A stretch of DNA of 7,587 nt from NCBI GenBank assembly GCA_045046905.1, contig JASFYU010000202.1:1-7587 (forward strand), given 5' to 3'. The notes beneath the pieces are model-generated. The model ran no database searches and was not told the DNA's origin. It was given only the letters and a program-made list of their open reading frames with translations. The position numbers were made by a program, and so were the translations under genes. This DNA is from JASFYU01 sp045046905. GTDB taxonomy: Bacteria; Bacteroidota; Bacteroidia; Flavobacteriales; Flavobacteriaceae. Shown here in pieces: positions 5,773 through 7,587 of the stretch. Within the stretch, counting starts at the first letter, position 1. Each line of letters starts with the position of its first letter.

Positions 5773-7095
5773 TTATCCGTAAACTTCTTTGACGAAGTTT
5801 TCATAGGTTATCTCCTTGGTTTTTAAATTCGCTTTCTCCTTGTAAAGACTTAGTAATTTTTGGCTCATCAGTTGTTCTGATAATCTTTTTACTTCGTCTT
5901 GGTTTCCTAGCACTCGAGATGCGATTGAATCGAGTTCCTCTTCTTGTGGGTCTGTTTGGCCAAACTGCGCCATTTGCGATTTAATAAAACCTTTGGCAAA
6001 TTCTTTCAGTTCGTCAAATTGTATTTGCACATCATTCTCTTTGATAATTTTTCCTTCAATCAATTGGTAGCGAAGCCCTTTTTCAGATTTCTCGTATTCC
6101 TCGGTAGCCTGATCGTCGGTCAAGGGTTCTTTGCCTGTTGTTTGGATCCACTTGGTAAGGAATTTGGTGGGTAAATCGAAGGTGATATTTTTAATAAAAT
6201 ATTCGGTCATATCATTCAGCAATTTTTGATCCGATTGCTGTTCGAACTGTTTTTCGGAATCTTGCTTGATTCTTTCTTTTAGCTCTTTTTCTGATTTTAT
6301 GGATCCTTCACCAAATAATTTATCGAATAATTCTTGATTCAGTTTTGCGGGCTCGCGTTCGTTGATTTCTTCAATCGTAAAAGAAACTTCTATATCTAAT
6401 TTGTCTGCCTTCTCCTGTGAGATTCCGAGAACACTTGACAATAAATAATCTTCTTTGAAAAGACCCTTGGTCTTAAGTGTAATGGTATCACCGGCTTTTT
6501 TTCCAAGCAAGCTATTCAAGGCTTTTTTATCCTTTATTTTATCAAGCTCTATTGTGGTTTTGTTATCTATTTCCTCGGTTCCGCTTCTAAAAGTACCGGC
6601 CAATTCATATTTCTTGTCTACTTTGGGTTTGCTTACAAGCTTGCCATGTTGCCTTTGAATACGTTCTATCTGCTCGTCGATCATCTTTTTGTCGGCAATG
6701 ATTTTATATCGAACAATAGGTTTTTTCGTTTTCAATGAAACTTCAAAGTCAGGCGCAAGGCCTAATTCGAACTCAAAAGCCAGTTCCTCGCTGTTCCAGT
6801 CAAAATCATCTCGCTGTTTCGGTAGCGGATTTCCAAGGACATCTAATTTCTCTTCAGTGAGATATTTGTTCAGGTTATCTTGTAAAAGCTTGTTTACTTC
6901 GTCGACCAATACGGCTTTGCCATACTGTTTTTTAATAAGCCCTATAGGTACTTGTCCCTTTCTGAATCCTGGGATATTCGACTTTTTTTTATAATCTTTG
7001 AGAATACTGTCTACTTTATCCTGATAATCTGACTTGCTTATAGCAACTTTTACAACCGCATTCAAGTCGTCTATCTGCTCCTTGGTGATATTCAT
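5773..7095 (-). CDS. tig: Trigger factor (ribosome-associated chaperone)
   Basis: A 440-residue trigger factor that sits at the ribosome exit tunnel and shields nascent chains. The N-terminal ribosome-binding domain (about 1-115) contains the signature IPGFRKGQVP at 41-50, at the same residue numbers as in E. coli. A middle FKBP-like PPIase domain (about 154-247) is followed by the long helical C-terminal chaperone arms (about 250-440), rich in Lys and Glu. In the middle domain I cannot find the FKBP active-site block of the type IPGxE; only the downstream GKKAGDTITLKT strand and the closing EVSFTIEEINEREP are recognisable, so prolyl isomerase activity is probably weak or lost. The start ATG 7095 lies about 30 nt after a strong promoter match. 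tig heads the tig-clpP-clpX cluster, but a terminator-like hairpin follows before clpP. Confidence 0.96.
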   Translation of the reverse strand: MNITKEQIDDLNAVVKVAISKSDYQDKVDSILKDYKKKSNIPGFRKGQVPIGLIKKQYGKAVLVDEVNKLLQDNLNKYLTEEKLDVLGNPLPKQRDDFDWNSEELAFEFELGLAPDFEVSLKTKKPIVRYKIIADKKMIDEQIERIQRQHGKLVSKPKVDKKYELAGTFRSGTEEIDNKTTIELDKIKDKKALNSLLGKKAGDTITLKTKGLFKEDYLLSSVLGISQEKADKLDIEVSFTIEEINEREPAKLNQELFDKLFGEGSIKSEKELKERIKQDSEKQFEQQSDQKLLNDMTEYFIKNITFDLPTKFLTKWIQTTGKEPLTDDQATEEYEKSEKGLRYQLIEGKIIKENDVQIQFDELKEFAKGFIKSQMAQFGQTDPQEEELDSIASRVLGNQDEVKRLSEQLMSQKLLSLYKEKANLKTKEITYENFVKEVYG

Positions 7096-7127
7096 TTAAG
7101 TATATTTTGCTTGTATAAAATGGGATG

Positions 7128-7158
7128 CAAAAGTAATATATTTTATGAAGCCTGACAA
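7128..7158 (-). promoter_or_regulatory. Promoter of tig (Bacteroidota primary-sigma type)
   Basis: On the minus strand TTG (7158-7156) is followed after exactly 20 bp by TACTTTTG (7135-7128), an exact match to TAnnTTTG. The spacing equals the Bacteroidota norm, and a start a few bases downstream gives a leader of about 25-30 nt to the tig ATG. It is the best promoter match I found in the window. Confidence 0.7.
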
Positions 7159-7194
7159 GTTTTTCGTCGAGAGGTGTAAAAGACAAGGGGTCAC

Positions 7195-7539
7195 TTATTT
7201 ATCTTCCTTCAAAAGCGAAAATAATAGGGACTGTAGAAAGGATAATAGAAGGCTGAAAAGTAGTGCCCAAAGAATACCATCGACAGTGAAACCATCGATG
7301 AAATGATCCGCCAACAGAATTATAATGGCATTGATAACTAAGAGAAAAAGCCCAAAGGTGATGATAGTAACCGGTAGGGTAAGGATGATTATTATGGGTT
7401 TTACTATGAAATTTAGTAGACTCAATACTATGGCTACGATAATTGCGGTGCCATAGGTATCGACTTCAACATGAGGAAGGATTTTCGAAAGGATGACCAC
7501 GGCCAATGCACTTAACAGTATTCTTAAAATGAGTTTCAT
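7195..7539 (-). CDS. Phage holin family (superfamily IV, YvlD-like) membrane protein
   Basis: A 114-residue, very hydrophobic inner-membrane protein. I see a segment at about 3-21, one at about 30-46, a long hydrophobic stretch at about 48-77 broken by Pro49 and Pro56, and a last segment at about 87-110. The stretch LLNFIVKPIIIILTLPVTI followed by FGLFLLVINA and DGFTVDG is the family signature (Asn-x3-Lys-Pro, Leu-Pro, Gly-Leu-Phe, Asn, Gly-Phe). The family name comes from similarity to mycobacteriophage holins; most chromosomal members lie outside prophages and have no proven lytic role. No endolysin or other phage gene is near, so I infer a housekeeping or envelope-stress membrane protein of unknown function. 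It lies 99 bp upstream of tig, which has its own promoter. The start ATG 7539 begins the hydrophobic N-terminus (MKLILRILLS) directly. Confidence 0.88.
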   Translation of the reverse strand: MKLILRILLSALAVVILSKILPHVEVDTYGTAIIVAIVLSLLNFIVKPIIIILTLPVTIITFGLFLLVINAIIILLADHFIDGFTVDGILWALLFSLLLSFLQSLLFSLLKEDK

Positions 7540-7561
7540 TTGTGTTCGGGTTTAGTTGAAT

Positions 7562-7587
7562 AAAAAAGGCATCGATACGTATCGATG
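7562..7587 (-). terminator. Palindrome plus T tract at the window edge, likely terminator of the upstream gene
   Basis: CATCGATAC-GTATCGATG (7570-7587) is a perfect 18-bp palindrome, usable as a 7-bp stem with an ACGT loop. On the minus strand it is followed by CC and six T (7567-7562). It would end a minus-strand gene lying beyond the window. The stem may continue past 7587, which I cannot see. Confidence 0.55.

Noticed and set aside
7195..7539. Holin-like gene as evidence for a prophage or lysis cassette
   Set aside because: No endolysin, spanin or structural phage genes are near; chromosomal members of this family commonly stand outside prophages.
7570..7587. 18-bp perfect palindrome as a parS or attachment site
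   Set aside because: The adjoining CC-T6 on the minus strand makes a terminator the simpler reading; it does not match the parS consensus I know.

Overview
The window looks like chromosomal DNA of a member of the Bacteroidota, most likely a marine-type Flavobacteriaceae. This is an inference from low G+C, weak Shine-Dalgarno signals, a promoter before tig that fits the Bacteroidota TTG-N20-TAnnTTTG pattern, and flavobacterial-looking versions of ClpX, ClpP, trigger factor, a DUF2797 protein and a bacterial GH3-family protein. I found no CRISPR array, tRNA, rRNA, insertion sequence or prophage module. The right half is conserved housekeeping DNA and the far left end is decayed accessory DNA.

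Left end (1-508): a truncated AraC-type regulator remnant on the minus strand (68-370). Its stop overlaps the ATG of an unidentified reading frame that runs off the window. A G+C-rich 8-bp-stem palindrome (470-493) lies between this remnant and the next gene.

Middle (509-3526): a minus-strand DUF2797 gene (zinc-ribbon cysteines followed by a GIY-YIG-like block) diverges from a GH3-family acyl-acid amido synthetase-like gene. A promoter-like pair upstream of GH3 favours ATG 1383 over TTG 1365 as its start. A small alpha/beta-hydrolase-fold protein follows on the same strand. Together they could form a conjugation/deconjugation pair, but this rests only on adjacency and family.

Right (3541-7587): the classic protein quality-control cluster, read leftwards as tig, clpP, clpX. 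Trigger factor meets nascent chains at the ribosome, and ClpX unfolds substrates for the ClpP peptidase. An intrinsic terminator or attenuator sits directly before clpP, so the three genes are probably not one simple transcript. It also creates a spurious 19-residue upstream extension of the clpP reading frame. Upstream of tig is a four-TM 'phage holin family' (YvlD/superfamily IV type) membrane protein, and a terminator-like palindrome lies at the window edge.

The most striking structural signal is a 71-bp near-perfect palindrome at the convergent clpX/hydrolase junction. The last 12 sense codons of clpX form one arm, the clpX stop codon lies in the 5-nt loop, and an inverted near-copy of the gene's 3' end forms the other arm. 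I see no clearly new multi-gene system here.
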